64,000 bases of DNA from Litorimonas taeanensis (GTDB lineage Bacteria > Pseudomonadota > Alphaproteobacteria > Caulobacterales > Maricaulaceae), in NCBI RefSeq assembly GCF_003634015.1, contig NZ_RBII01000002.1, forward strand, positions 895,597 to 959,596. The letters run 5' to 3'. Made by a program: the position numbers and the translations under genes. Below, one piece after another: positions 25,983-35,016 of the stretch. How positions within the stretch are numbered: the stretch's first letter is position 1; every line of letters begins with the position of its first letter. The notes under the pieces are model-generated. The model worked only from the letters and a program-made list of their open reading frames with translations, did no database searches and was not told the DNA's origin.

Positions 25983-27568
25983 TACATACGGAACACGCCA
26001 AAGCGTGTCTCCTCTAACGGCGCATTGGCCGCCATAGCGAGCCCAAGCCCCAAAACGCGGCGCGTATCGCTGGGGGCGATGATGCCGTCATCCCAGATTC
26101 GGGCGCTGGCAAAATAAGGGTGTCCTTCGCGCTCAAACATTTCACGAATGGGCGCTTTAAAGGCCTCGCGTTCTTCGTCGCTCCAGTTTTTAGCATCGCG
26201 GTTCACTGTGGCCAAAACATCCGCGGCCTGTTCGCCGCCCATGATAGAGATACGGGCATTAGGCCACATGAAAAGAAGGTTCGGATCATAGGCGCGTCCG
26301 CACATACCATAATTGCCTGCCCCATAAGAGCCGCCAACAATAATCGTGAATTTCGGCACTTTGGCACAGGCCACAGCATGGACCATTTTCGCGCCATGTT
26401 TGGCGATGCCGCCCGCTTCAGCTTTCGAACCGACCATGAAACCCGTAATGTTCTGAAGGAATATGAGTGGGATTTTACGTTGGCAACATAGCTCGACGAA
26501 ATGTGCGCCTTTGACGGCGGACTCGCTAAACAGCACGCCATTGTTTCCGAGTATACCCACTTTATAGCCATGAATTTCTGCAAAGCCGCAGACAAGCGTT
26601 TCGCCATATTCTTTCTTGAACTCGTGGAACTTTGACCCGTCTGTAATGCGCGCGATAATCTCGCGGCAATCATAGGGCTGGCGCAAGTCCGTAGGCACAA
26701 TCCCGTTTAATTCATCAATGTCATAAGCCGGAGGTGTATGTGTTTCGTCGGGGACATAAGCATAATTCGCTTTTCCTAAAGTCGCGACGCTATCTCGTGC
26801 CATTTGTAGCGCATGCGCATCATTCGCGGCGAGGTGATCTACCACGCCTGATGTGCGGGCGTGAAGCGCGCCGCCGCCGAGGCTCTCTGCATCAATATCC
26901 TCGCCTGTTGCTGCTTTTACGAGGGGCGGGCCTGCGAGGAAAATCGTGCCTTGGTCAGCGACGATAATGCTCTCATCCGCCATTGACGGTACATAAGCTC
27001 CGCCGGCTGTACAGCTCCCCATAACAACAGCAATTTGCGCAATGCCTTCGGCGCTCATATTGGCTTGGTTGAAAAAGCACCGTCCAAAATCATCTTTCCC
27101 GGGAAAAATTTCCGCTTGATTAGGGAGGTTTCCCCCGCCGCTATCCACGAGATAAATACAGGGCAATTTGTTCTTTTGCGCTATCTCTTGTGCCCGGGCT
27201 TGTTTTTGACACGTAATGGGGAAATATGTGCCGCCCTTCACCGTTGCGTCATTGCAAATGATCATGACCTCGCGGCCAGAGACGCGCCCAATTCCTGTAA
27301 TCAGTCCTGCGCTCGGCACTTCGTCATTATACATGCCATAAGCTGCCATTTGGGAAAGCTCTAGGAATGGCGTGCCTGGATCAAGCAAGCGTTCCACGCG
27401 CTCCCTTGGGAGTAATTTGCCTCTGTCTATGTGTTTTTTCCGCGCGCGTTCAGATCCGCCTTCGGCAATTTTTCCAACCTTTTCTTGCAGGTCGGCAATC
27501 AGAGCTTCCATCGCTTCGCGATTGGCGCGGAAGGCTTCGCTATCGGTGTTGATTTTAGATTTAATCAT
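25982..27568 (-). CDS. mccB: Methylcrotonyl-CoA carboxylase carboxyltransferase subunit
   Basis: This 528-residue carboxyltransferase moves CO2 from biotin to 3-methylcrotonyl-CoA, giving 3-methylglutaconyl-CoA. It has the two crotonase-like halves of the family. The first contains [20 protein letters not shown] and [18 protein letters not shown]; the second contains [15 protein letters not shown] and [37 protein letters not shown] is the typical MccB C-terminal string. It is the first gene of the leucine operon. The ATG at 27568 lies 63 bases from the divergent TetR gene, across a palindromic operator candidate. Confidence 0.95.
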   Translation of the reverse strand: MIKSKINTDSEAFRANREAMEALIADLQEKVGKIAEGGSERARKKHIDRGKLLPRERVERLLDPGTPFLELSQMAAYGMYNDEVPSAGLITGIGRVSGREVMIICNDATVKGGTYFPITCQKQARAQEIAQKNKLPCIYLVDSGGGNLPNQAEIFPGKDDFGRCFFNQANMSAEGIAQIAVVMGSCTAGGAYVPSMADESIIVADQGTIFLAGPPLVKAATGEDIDAESLGGGALHARTSGVVDHLAANDAHALQMARDSVATLGKANYAYVPDETHTPPAYDIDELNGIVPTDLRQPYDCREIIARITDGSKFHEFKKEYGETLVCGFAEIHGYKVGILGNNGVLFSESAVKGAHFVELCCQRKIPLIFLQNITGFMVGSKAEAGGIAKHGAKMVHAVACAKVPKFTIIVGGSYGAGNYGMCGRAYDPNLLFMWPNARISIMGGEQAADVLATVNRDAKNWSDEEREAFKAPIREMFEREGHPYFASARIWDDGIIAPSDTRRVLGLGLAMAANAPLEETRFGVFRM

Positions 27569-27601
27569 GGCAGCCTATCATTCTTTTGACTTTGTGTATA
27601 T

Positions 27602-27625
27602 AAATTTGAACCTTGAGTCAAATTT
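27602..27625. promoter_or_regulatory. Palindromic operator between mccB and the TetR gene
   Basis: AAATTTGA (27602-27609) and TCAAATTT (27618-27625) are perfect inverted arms separated by 8 bases. They lie in the 63-base gap between the divergent mccB and TetR starts, the usual place for a TetR autoregulatory site that also controls the neighbouring operon. Confidence 0.62.
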
Positions 27626-27631
27626 ATTTCT

Positions 27632-28258
27632 ATGGTAGAAAAGCGTGTGAATATAAAGGCCGACATAAAAGAACCGTTTGACCGTGAGCGGCAATATGCT
27701 GCAAAGCGCCGCGCTGTTATTCTGGCTGCAGGGAGTGCTTTTCGTAGAAAGGGCTACCACAACACCTCAATGGTTGAGATTGCGAAGACTTTGGGCCTCA
27801 CCAAGGCCGCCCTTTATTATTACGTAAAAAACAAAGAAGAGATTTTGTTTGAATCTCATATCATGGCTTATGATTCTATGGATGATATTCTCAGTCGTCC
27901 TGTCGAGGCTGGCGTGAGCGGCCTTACACATTTAGAATTAATCTATCGAGAGTTTGTGAACCTTCTCACCCAATCTGGCGTATCGCTTTTGACCGATGTC
28001 GCCAGCTTATCAGGTGAGCGACAAGCGCAAATCCTCGCACGACGAGAACATATCGAAAAGCGAGTGACGCATTATGTTGTCATAGGGCAAGACGATGGCT
28101 CGATAAAAAAAGGTGATCCCAAATTGCAGGTTTTCTTCTTTATGGGGGCCTTGAACTGGTTGAACGCATGGTATGACAGTGAAGGGCGATTAAAGGGTAT
28201 CGATATTGCCAATCATTTTGTTGAGCAAATGAAACGGGGAATTGAGGAACGAAAATGA
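27632..28258 (+). CDS. TetR/AcrR-family transcriptional regulator
   Basis: This 208-residue TetR repressor-type protein has its HTH at about residues 28-72 (AAGSAFRRKGYHNTSMVEIA, then GLTKAALYYYVKNKEEILFE) and a C-terminal ligand domain of about 130 residues. It is divergent from the leucine operon and overlaps scoA by four bases (ATGA). It is therefore the first gene of the ketone-body operon and well placed to control both sides through the palindrome at 27602. The ligand may be an acyl-CoA of these pathways, by analogy with other TetR regulators of acyl-CoA catabolism; the sequence does not show it. Confidence 0.9.
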   Translation: MVEKRVNIKADIKEPFDRERQYAAKRRAVILAAGSAFRRKGYHNTSMVEIAKTLGLTKAALYYYVKNKEEILFESHIMAYDSMDDILSRPVEAGVSGLTHLELIYREFVNLLTQSGVSLLTDVASLSGERQAQILARREHIEKRVTHYVVIGQDDGSIKKGDPKLQVFFFMGALNWLNAWYDSEGRLKGIDIANHFVEQMKRGIEERK

Positions 28259-28950
28259 AAAAGGTTTTTAAGACAGCCGATGAGGCTTTATCGGGGCTCT
28301 GTGTCGATGGCATGACGGTGATGAGCGGAGGATTTGGACTTTGCGGTATTCCAGAAAACCTTATTGCCGCTTTGCGTGATAGCGGTGCGCAGGATTTGAC
28401 GGTTATATCAAATAATGCGGGTGTTGACGGATTTGGTCTGGGGCAATTGCTTGAGACAAAACAAATCAAAAAGATGGTTAGCTCTTATGTTGGAGAGAAC
28501 AAAGAGTTTGAACGTCAATATCTGGGCGGTGAGCTTGAGCTGGAATTTAATCCACAAGGTACCTTGGCTGAACGTATCCGTGCGGGCGGGGCAGGTATCC
28601 CGGGCTTTTATACAAAGACCGGCGTGGGGACGCTGATTGCCGAAGGCAAAGAGCATAAAGATTTTGATGGAGCGACTTATATTATGGAGACAGGCCTTAA
28701 GGCAGATGTTTCTATCATCAAAGCGTGGAAAGGCGACGCAGAAGGCAATCTCATTTATAAAGCCACGGCACGCAACTTTTCGCCCATGATGGCAATGGCG
28801 GGAAAGATAACAGTAGCCGAAGTAGATGAAATCGTGCCGGTTGGTTCTATTGATCCCAACTTCATTCATACACCGGGCGTGTTTGTGCAGCGCATAATCG
28901 AAGCGCAATGCGAAAAGCGTATTGAACAGCGCACTGTACGGGAGGCATAA
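28255..28950 (+). CDS. scoA: 3-oxoacid CoA-transferase subunit A
   Basis: This 231-residue alpha subunit of a family-I CoA transferase moves CoA from succinyl-CoA to acetoacetate. It has the family strings [19 protein letters not shown] (about residues 18-36), [19 protein letters not shown] and [15 protein letters not shown]. The ATG overlaps the TetR stop codon, and scoB begins one base after its stop. With the thiolase downstream it converts acetoacetate to two acetyl-CoA. Both the leucine and tyrosine routes encoded here yield acetoacetate. Confidence 0.94.
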   Translation: MKKVFKTADEALSGLCVDGMTVMSGGFGLCGIPENLIAALRDSGAQDLTVISNNAGVDGFGLGQLLETKQIKKMVSSYVGENKEFERQYLGGELELEFNPQGTLAERIRAGGAGIPGFYTKTGVGTLIAEGKEHKDFDGATYIMETGLKADVSIIKAWKGDAEGNLIYKATARNFSPMMAMAGKITVAEVDEIVPVGSIDPNFIHTPGVFVQRIIEAQCEKRIEQRTVREA

Positions 28951-28951
28951 A

Positions 28952-29605
28952 ATGGCGGATTTGAAAACAGGTTGGACGAGAGACCAAATGGCAGCGCGGG
29001 CTGCACAGGAGCTTGAAGATGGATTTTATGTTAATCTGGGGATTGGCATTCCGACATTAGTTGCGAACCATATTCCTGACGGCGTCAATGTGACGTTGCA
29101 ATCAGAAAACGGCATGTTGGGCATGGGGCCATTCCCCACCGAAGAAGAGATTGATGCAGATCTTATAAATGCCGGCAAGCAAACTATTACCACCCTTCCG
29201 AAATCCAGTTTCTTTGACAGCGCCACAAGTTTTGCAATGATACGGGGCGGTCATATTGACCTCTCTATTTTAGGAGCGATGGAAATTTCAGAAGAGGGCG
29301 ATATCGCCAATTGGATGATCCCCGGGAAAATGGTCAAGGGCATGGGCGGAGCTATGGACCTTGTGGCCGGAGTTAAGAAATGTATTGCTCTGTTTGACCA
29401 CACGAATAAGCGCGGAGAGAGTAAATTCATTAAAACATGCTCTCTCCCTTTAACCGGTCAAAAATGTATCCATATGGTTATTACAGATTTGGGCGTATTT
29501 GATCGCGCCGAAGGGCAAACACGCTTCCGACTTCGCGAGCTAGCGCCCCACGTAACGCTTGAAGAGATTAAGGCGAAAACCGAAGCTGAGGTCATCTGGG
29601 AATAA
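28952..29605 (+). CDS. scoB: 3-oxoacid CoA-transferase subunit B
   Basis: This 217-residue beta subunit carries the catalytic glutamate in the [10 protein letters not shown] motif (about residue 51). Other conserved parts are [33 protein letters not shown] and [13 protein letters not shown]. The start is the ATG at 28952, preceded by GGGAGG; an in-frame ATG at 28922 inside scoA is rejected. Subunits A and B are separate polypeptides, as in most bacteria. Confidence 0.94.
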   Translation: MADLKTGWTRDQMAARAAQELEDGFYVNLGIGIPTLVANHIPDGVNVTLQSENGMLGMGPFPTEEEIDADLINAGKQTITTLPKSSFFDSATSFAMIRGGHIDLSILGAMEISEEGDIANWMIPGKMVKGMGGAMDLVAGVKKCIALFDHTNKRGESKFIKTCSLPLTGQKCIHMVITDLGVFDRAEGQTRFRLRELAPHVTLEEIKAKTEAEVIWE

Positions 29606-29615
29606 TGAGGTCAGA

Positions 29616-29774
29616 ATGCTCTGGTTTTTAATTTTATTCGGAATGGGTTTGGTGGCTGCGGCCGCTTATAAGGCGCGGAATGACACGAAAGACCGCAAAG
29701 ATAAATTAAATCGAATACAGGCTGAAATTGCCCGCCGAGAGGCGCTTGAACACTTTAAATCTAAAGAAGGTTAA
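29616..29774 (+). CDS. Small single-pass membrane protein within the ketone-body operon
   Basis: This 52-residue protein has an N-terminal membrane helix (residues 1-19, MLWFLILFGMGLVAAAAYK) and a charged helical tail (KDRKDKLNRIQAEIARREAL). It starts at the ATG at 29616 with GAGG upstream, 10 bases after scoB, and ends two bases before the thiolase ATG, so the frame is firmly embedded in the operon. I do not recognise a family. The tight spacing supports a real gene; the function is unknown. Confidence 0.62.
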   Translation: MLWFLILFGMGLVAAAAYKARNDTKDRKDKLNRIQAEIARREALEHFKSKEG

Positions 29775-29776
29775 AT

Positions 29777-30967
29777 ATGTCAAATTCTAAAAATGATCCG
29801 GTTGTAATTGTTGGGATGGCGCGAACGCCTATGGGTGCGTTCCAAGGCGCGTTTTCATCTGTTTCTGCGCCTGAACTTGGCGCTGCGGCTATCAAAGCGG
29901 CAATGACGGAATCTGGCGTAAAGGCCGAGGCAGTCGAACAAACTCTTATGGGCTGCGTTCTACCTGCTGGACAGGGCCAAGCGCCAGCCCGTCAGGCCGC
30001 GATTAAGGCTGGATTAGGTGAACATGCAGAGGCAACAACTGTCAATAAAATGTGTGGTTCAGGTATGCAGGCTGCAATTATGGCTCATGACGCTATCAAA
30101 GCGGGTTCTATAAATGTAGCGGTTGCGGGCGGCATGGAAAGCATGACCAATGCGCCTTATCTTTTGCCAAAAGCGCGCGGCGGCATGCGTATGGGCGACC
30201 AGCAAGTCGTGGACAGCATGATGTATGATGGCCTAACGGATGCTTATCAAGGGAACGCCATGGGCGTTTTCGCAGATATGATTGCCAGTGAATATCAATT
30301 CACCCGCGAGCAGCAAGATGCCTATGCTATTGAATCCGTGAACCGCGCACAAACCGCGGCGAAGGCAGGAAAATTTGATAGAGAAATCGTGCCTGTGACT
30401 GTAAAAAACAGAAAAGGCGATATTGTCGTGAAAGAGGATGAGGGCCCGAATAATGCGCGTCCTGAAAAAATTCCAAGTCTACGACCTGTCTTCAATAAAG
30501 AAGGCACAGTGACCGCCGCCAATGCGAGTTCAATTAATGACGGCGCGGCTGCGCTGGTCTTAATGCGCAAATCACAGGCTGAAAAAGGCGGGCATAAGGT
30601 CTTGGCCGAAATCGTTTCTCATGCTGCCCATGCGCATGCACCCGCATATTTCACAACGGCTCCTGTTCATGCCATGAAAAAGGCCTTGGCTAAGGCGGAT
30701 TGGAAAGCCGAAGACGTAGACCTTTGGGAAATCAATGAAGCCTTTGCTGTGGTCCCTATGATTGCGATGCAAGAATTGGGGTTAGACCACGCCAAGGTCA
30801 ATGTGAATGGCGGCGGCTGTGTGTTAGGGCATCCTATTGGGGCGTCTGGCGCACGTATAATGGCCACCTTGATTGCTGAAATGGAAAAGCGCGATGCGAA
30901 AACTGGTGTGGCTTCTCTGTGTATTGGCGGCGGTGAAGCTACGGCTGTTTGTCTACAGCGTAGCTAG
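29777..30967 (+). CDS. Acetyl-CoA acetyltransferase (thiolase)
   Basis: This 396-residue thiolase interconverts acetoacetyl-CoA and two acetyl-CoA. The acylated cysteine is Cys93 in NKMCGSGMQA. The general bases lie in the C-terminal GGCVLGHPIGASGARI (His) and SLCIGGGEATAVCL (Cys). Length is that of the degradative/PhaA-AtoB class. In this operon, after ScoAB, it most probably runs in the thiolytic direction to finish ketone-body, leucine and tyrosine catabolism. A role in polyhydroxybutyrate precursor supply cannot be excluded, but no phaB or phaC is adjacent. Confidence 0.94.
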   Translation: MSNSKNDPVVIVGMARTPMGAFQGAFSSVSAPELGAAAIKAAMTESGVKAEAVEQTLMGCVLPAGQGQAPARQAAIKAGLGEHAEATTVNKMCGSGMQAAIMAHDAIKAGSINVAVAGGMESMTNAPYLLPKARGGMRMGDQQVVDSMMYDGLTDAYQGNAMGVFADMIASEYQFTREQQDAYAIESVNRAQTAAKAGKFDREIVPVTVKNRKGDIVVKEDEGPNNARPEKIPSLRPVFNKEGTVTAANASSINDGAAALVLMRKSQAEKGGHKVLAEIVSHAAHAHAPAYFTTAPVHAMKKALAKADWKAEDVDLWEINEAFAVVPMIAMQELGLDHAKVNVNGGGCVLGHPIGASGARIMATLIAEMEKRDAKTGVASLCIGGGEATAVCLQRS

Positions 30968-30975
30968 GCTATATT

Positions 30976-31785
30976 ATGGCGCTTCGCTCTCAGCTTTTTG
31001 TTCCCGGTAACCGTCCTGACAGATTTGAAAAAGCGTGTCAGACAGAGGCGGATTTAATTTGCATCGATTTAGAAGATGCGGTTGGGCCAGGAGATAAAGA
31101 GAGCGCTCGCGCGGAAACTTTGGCGTGGCTCGCGGCCACGCCTCATAAACATGTCGCCTTGCGCATTAATCCCGTCGATACAGATTTTGGTCAGGCCGAT
31201 ATAAAAGCCTTAGCTGATAGCGGATTGTCCCTGCCTTTTGTGATGATACCCAAACTTGGGTCTGCCGAAGATGTGGCCGTATTAGACTCTGCCCTGCCAA
31301 AGGCGCTGGGTGTTTTCTTTGCTATCATTGAATCCGCAAAAGGCGTGGTGAATTGCGGCGAAATTTTTAGGCACCCGCGGGTGAAAATGGCAATTTATGG
31401 GGCCATAGATTATGCAGGGGATGTGGGCTGTGATAGGTCTTGGGAGACCCATCTTTTTGCCCGTTCGAAACTGGTGGCCCATGCGGCCGTCAATGATGTC
31501 ATTTTATTTGATACGCCGCATACGGATATAAAAAATCTAGAAGATTGCGAGGCCACGACACGGAAGGCCAAGGCTTTGGGGATTTTCGCGAGAAGCGCGA
31601 TACATCCTATGCAAATCGGCGCTATTCATAATGCGCTGCGTCCATCCGAAGAAGAGTTGAGTTATGCCAATCGAGTTATGGACGCTTTCGAGGCTGCCGA
31701 CGGCAATGTGGTCGTGCTTGATGGTAAAATGATTGAAGAGCCAATTGTGAAGTCGGCACGACGAATTTTGGCCTTTAAAGGCTAG
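30976..31785 (+). CDS. HpcH/HpaI aldolase/CitE-like CoA-ester lyase
   Basis: This 269-residue TIM-barrel enzyme resembles the citrate lyase beta chain, malyl-CoA lyase and citramalyl-CoA lyase. Features are RSQLFVPGNRPDRFEKAC at the N-terminus, DLICIDLEDAVGPGDKESAR with acidic Mg ligands (about residues 31-40), and FAIIESAKGVVNCGEIF. IYGAIDYAGDVG is the equivalent of the GxxD metal segment, and ARSAIHPMQIGAIHNAL is the common C-terminal string. It is the last gene of the ketone-body operon. It might cleave HMG-CoA, (S)-citramalyl-CoA or malyl-CoA. Since HMG-CoA lyase is absent from the window and the next enzymes use acetoacetate, the first option is an attractive but unproven inference. Confidence 0.85.
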   Translation: MALRSQLFVPGNRPDRFEKACQTEADLICIDLEDAVGPGDKESARAETLAWLAATPHKHVALRINPVDTDFGQADIKALADSGLSLPFVMIPKLGSAEDVAVLDSALPKALGVFFAIIESAKGVVNCGEIFRHPRVKMAIYGAIDYAGDVGCDRSWETHLFARSKLVAHAAVNDVILFDTPHTDIKNLEDCEATTRKAKALGIFARSAIHPMQIGAIHNALRPSEEELSYANRVMDAFEAADGNVVVLDGKMIEEPIVKSARRILAFKG

Positions 31786-31791
31786 AGGGCT

Positions 31792-32253
31792 TTATCCCCC
31801 ATTAGGGATTAATTCTGTCATCTGAGCGGAATATCGTTCTAGGGTCTGGATGAATTTTTCGGGCATGGGGCCAGTGTCAAACAGTTCTATCATCGTTCTA
31901 TTCAAATGCCCGGCTATGTCGGTGTAAACGCTTTGCCCTTTATCTGTGGTATCCAGACGAGATCGTCGTTTATCCTCTGTGTCCGCCGTTTTGACAATCA
32001 TTTCCAAAGTAATGAGCGAGCTAACGGCGCGGCTGACAATTGTTTTATCCATTGGCGTAATGGCGGTGACTTCGGCGGCGCTGCGTCCCGATTTCTCAGC
32101 CACGGCGGCTAAGACACGCCATTGGCTTAGGTTTAACCCGGCTTTGGTTTTGGCGACGCTAAGTGTGTGGCGGCTAATTTGGTCGGCGAGTACAGCGACC
32201 TGATATGGCCAGAAGGTTGAAAGCTCGATGTGAGGGGGCGCAACAATATCCAT
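31792..32253 (-). CDS. MarR-family transcriptional regulator
   Basis: This winged-helix protein of about 153 residues has its HTH and wing at about residues 38-100 (LNLSQWRVLAAVAEKSGRSAAEV, then MDKTIVSRAVSSLITLEMIV). The wing contains DTEDKRRSRLDTTDKG, with the Asp-x-Arg-Arg motif of MarR proteins. The ATG at 32253 is preferred to a TTG at 32268. It is divergent from the HPPD operon, and two GTTG-N6-CAAC sites lie between them, so it probably represses both itself and tyrosine degradation. Confidence 0.9.
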   Translation of the reverse strand: MDIVAPPHIELSTFWPYQVAVLADQISRHTLSVAKTKAGLNLSQWRVLAAVAEKSGRSAAEVTAITPMDKTIVSRAVSSLITLEMIVKTADTEDKRRSRLDTTDKGQSVYTDIAGHLNRTMIELFDTGPMPEKFIQTLERYSAQMTELIPNGG

Positions 32254-32275
32254 AAGGCATATTTGCAAGATAATG

Positions 32276-32289
32276 GTTGCAATTGCAAC
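32276..32289. promoter_or_regulatory. MarR operator 1: perfect palindrome
   Basis: GTTGCAATTGCAAC is a perfect 14-base palindrome of the form GTTG-N6-CAAC, 23 bases upstream of the MarR start and in the shared promoter region with hppD. Confidence 0.68.
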
Positions 32290-32301
32290 AAAAAAGGATT
32301 A

Positions 32302-32315
32302 GTTGTTATCGCAAC
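32302..32315. promoter_or_regulatory. MarR operator 2: GTTG-N6-CAAC
   Basis: GTTGTTATCGCAAC repeats the GTTG-N6-CAAC pattern of the perfect site, with its start 26 bases away (about 2.5 helical turns). It lies 26 bases before the hppD start codon. Confidence 0.6.
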
Positions 32316-32341
32316 AATAATTTCATGGGAAAGAGACAATT

Positions 32342-33436
32342 ATGGCCGACCTATTTGAAAACCCCGCAGGATTAGATGGTTTTGAATTCATCGAGTTTTC
32401 TGCCCCTGAAAAGGGTATGTTAGAACCAATTTTTGAAACTATGGGATTTACGAAAGTTGCCCGTCATCGTTCTAAAGATGTCGAATTATGGCGTCAGGGC
32501 GGCATTAATTTAATTACGAATTACGAAATCAATAGCCCCGCTTTTTTCTTTGCTCGTGAACATGGGCCAAGCGCTTGTGGTATGGGTTTCCGCGTTAAAG
32601 ACGCGCGAAAAGCCTATGACCATTTAATTGAGCAAGGCGCTGAGCCTGTGAAAATGAAGACAGGCCCAATGGAACTTTGTATCCCCGGTATTCGCGGCAT
32701 TGGTAATTCAATCATCTATCTGATTGACCGCTATGATAGCGGTAAGGATGAACTCTCTATTTATGATATTGATTTTGAATATATTGACGGTGTTGGTCGT
32801 CATCCCGAAGGCTGCGGTTTTAAACTTATCGATCATTTGACGCATAATGTTTATGGCGGCCGTATGAAATATTGGGCCGATTATTATGAGAAGCTCTTTA
32901 ACTTCCAAGAAATCCGCTATTTCGATATTAAAGGGGAATATACAGGCCTGACGTCAAAAGCGCTTACGGCGCCAGATGGCAAAATTCGTATTCCGCTGAA
33001 CGAAGAAGGTAAAAGCGGCGGCGGCCAAATCGAAGAATTCCTCCGTGAATTTAACGGGGAAGGGATTCAGCATATTGCTCTGATATGTGATGACCTTGTG
33101 GCATGTTGGGACAAATTAAAAGCCAAGGGCGTGCCCTTTATGACAGCGCCTCCAGAAACATATTACAAAATGCTTTCTGAGCGTTTGCCTGGACATGGCC
33201 GAGATGAAGCGGCCTTAAAAACACGCGGTATCTTGCTGGACGGCACGACTGAAAATGATAGTCCAAGGCTTCTATTGCAAATTTTTGCAGAGCCCCAGAT
33301 TGGCCCTGTCTTCTTTGAATTTATTCAACGTGTCGGGGATTATAAAGACGGTTTTGGTGAAGGTAATTTCAAAGCTTTATTTGAATCTATCGAGCGTGAT
33401 CAAGTAGAACGAGGCGTCTTAGAGGCGGCTCACTAA
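32342..33436 (+). CDS. hppD: 4-Hydroxyphenylpyruvate dioxygenase
   Basis: This 364-residue Fe(II) enzyme converts 4-hydroxyphenylpyruvate to homogentisate in tyrosine breakdown. Iron ligands are seen as His165 in [11 protein letters not shown], the His in [11 protein letters not shown], and the Glu in the FFEFIQR region. The strings [20 protein letters not shown] and [20 protein letters not shown] are nearly identical to well-known bacterial HPPDs. It is first in the operon hppD-VOC-fah-maiA, opposite a MarR regulator. Its TAA stop overlaps the VOC start by one base. Confidence 0.97.
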   Translation: MADLFENPAGLDGFEFIEFSAPEKGMLEPIFETMGFTKVARHRSKDVELWRQGGINLITNYEINSPAFFFAREHGPSACGMGFRVKDARKAYDHLIEQGAEPVKMKTGPMELCIPGIRGIGNSIIYLIDRYDSGKDELSIYDIDFEYIDGVGRHPEGCGFKLIDHLTHNVYGGRMKYWADYYEKLFNFQEIRYFDIKGEYTGLTSKALTAPDGKIRIPLNEEGKSGGGQIEEFLREFNGEGIQHIALICDDLVACWDKLKAKGVPFMTAPPETYYKMLSERLPGHGRDEAALKTRGILLDGTTENDSPRLLLQIFAEPQIGPVFFEFIQRVGDYKDGFGEGNFKALFESIERDQVERGVLEAAH

Positions 33437-33984
33437 TGGCTATTCAAACAGACGGGTTTCATCATGTTGCCTATCGGTGTCGAGACGCCAAAGAAACGGT
33501 TGAATTTTATCACAATCATTTAGGGATGGAATTTCAGCTCGCCATTGCCGAGGATCATGTACCCTCAACAGGGGCTTATGACCCTTATATGCATATTTTT
33601 CTTGAGGCTGGAAATAATAACGTTTTGGCGTTTTTTGAACTCCCAGAACAGCCAGATATGGACCGTGATCGCAACACGCCTGAATGGGTACAGCATATTG
33701 CTTTGCGTGTTGAGAGTATGGAGGCTCTATTATCCGCCAAAGAGAGTTTAGAGGCGGCCGGAATCGATGTATTGGGCCCCACCCATCACGGTATATTTAA
33801 ATCGATTTATTTCTTTGACCCCAATGGCCATAGGCTTGAACTTGCCGCCGATATTGGGACAAAGGAACAAATGGCGAGCCTACGCGCTGTAGCCCCTGAT
33901 ATGCTTGAAGAATGGTCAAAGACGAAAAAGGCCCCTCGCCATGCGGCTTGGCTTCATAAAAAAATCGCAGAAGAAACGAAATAG
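33436..33984 (+). CDS. VOC-fold metalloprotein, possible ring-cleaving dioxygenase
   Basis: This 182-residue protein of the vicinal-oxygen-chelate superfamily has two beta-alpha-beta-beta-beta modules and keeps the metal triad. The triad is His9 or His10 (FHHVAYR), His87 (WVQHIALRV) and Glu135 (GHRLELAAD). PNGHRLEL is typical of glyoxalase/extradiol members. It sits between hppD and fah, the slot where homogentisate 1,2-dioxygenase (HmgA, a cupin of about 430 residues) would be expected. It may act on homogentisate or protect against a side product; its true reaction is unknown. Confidence 0.85.
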   Translation: MAIQTDGFHHVAYRCRDAKETVEFYHNHLGMEFQLAIAEDHVPSTGAYDPYMHIFLEAGNNNVLAFFELPEQPDMDRDRNTPEWVQHIALRVESMEALLSAKESLEAAGIDVLGPTHHGIFKSIYFFDPNGHRLELAADIGTKEQMASLRAVAPDMLEEWSKTKKAPRHAAWLHKKIAEETK

Positions 33985-33999
33985 ATAAAAGAAAATATT

Positions 34000-35013
34000 A
34001 TGAAACTTGCTTCCCTTAAAGATGGCCGTGATGGTCAACTCGTTATTGTCTCTCGCGATTTAACGACGGCGACTGATGCGGCCGATATTGCGCTAACACT
34101 TCAGGCCGCCTTGGATGAATGGGATGTTGTCTCGCCGCAGCTTGCCGCGCGCTATGAGCTCTTAAACGCGGGCTCTATCGAAGCGACATTTCCATTTGAT
34201 CAAACGGATTGCGACTCTCCACTGCCGCGCGCTTATACATGGATGGATGGTTCGGCTTATTTGAATCACGTTGAGCTTGTACGTAAAGCCCGCAATGCAG
34301 AAGTGCCAGAAAGTTTCTATTCTGATCCGCTTATGTATCAAGGCGGCTCTGACACATTCATTGGGCCGCGGGATGCTATTCTTGCCATTGATGAATCGCA
34401 CGGCATCGATATGGAGGCCGAAATTACGGTGATTACGGATGATGTGCCTATGGGCGTTACGCCCAAAGACGCCGAATCGCACATCAAACTTGTTATGCTT
34501 GTAAATGACGTATCCTTGCGCGGCCTTATCCCAAATGAACTCCGCAAAGGCTTTGGCTTTGTGAATGGCAAGGCCTCTTCGGCTTTCTCTCCAGTGGCCG
34601 TCACGCCTGATGAACTCGGTGAGGCTTGGTGTGATAACACCATCGATTTACCCTTATTGGTCGATTATAATGGCAAGCCATTTGGTAAGGCGAATGCCAA
34701 AACCGACATGACCTTCAATATGGCTGAACTTGTCGCGCATGCCGCGAAGACACGGGATTTATGTGCGGGCTCCATTATAGGGTCTGGTACGGTATCGAAT
34801 AAATTCGAAGGCGGTGAAGGTAAGAAAATAGAACATGGCGGTGTTGGCTATAGTTGTATCGCTGAAATCCGTATGATTGAGAAAATTCAAACCGGTGAAT
34901 TTATTACGCCCTTTATGCGCTTTGGCGACACGGTTGGTATCGAAATGAATGATGCCAAAGGGCAGTCAATATTCGGGCGTATTGAAAACAAAGTCGAAAG
35001 ATACGAAGATTAA
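34000..35013 (+). CDS. Fumarylacetoacetate hydrolase family protein
   Basis: This 337-residue protein has an N-terminal FAH_N-like part and a C-terminal FAH catalytic domain. Metal-site residues are in EAEITVITDDVP, and catalytic-core strings are VMLVNDVSLRG, SAFSPVAVTPDELG, and GSIIGSGTVSNK with the usual GTP/SGT loop. Its place in the operon indicates the last step of tyrosine degradation: fumarylacetoacetate to fumarate plus acetoacetate. Acetoacetate can then enter the ScoAB/thiolase operon next door. Confidence 0.92.
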   Translation: MKLASLKDGRDGQLVIVSRDLTTATDAADIALTLQAALDEWDVVSPQLAARYELLNAGSIEATFPFDQTDCDSPLPRAYTWMDGSAYLNHVELVRKARNAEVPESFYSDPLMYQGGSDTFIGPRDAILAIDESHGIDMEAEITVITDDVPMGVTPKDAESHIKLVMLVNDVSLRGLIPNELRKGFGFVNGKASSAFSPVAVTPDELGEAWCDNTIDLPLLVDYNGKPFGKANAKTDMTFNMAELVAHAAKTRDLCAGSIIGSGTVSNKFEGGEGKKIEHGGVGYSCIAEIRMIEKIQTGEFITPFMRFGDTVGIEMNDAKGQSIFGRIENKVERYED

Positions 35014-35016
35014 GCC

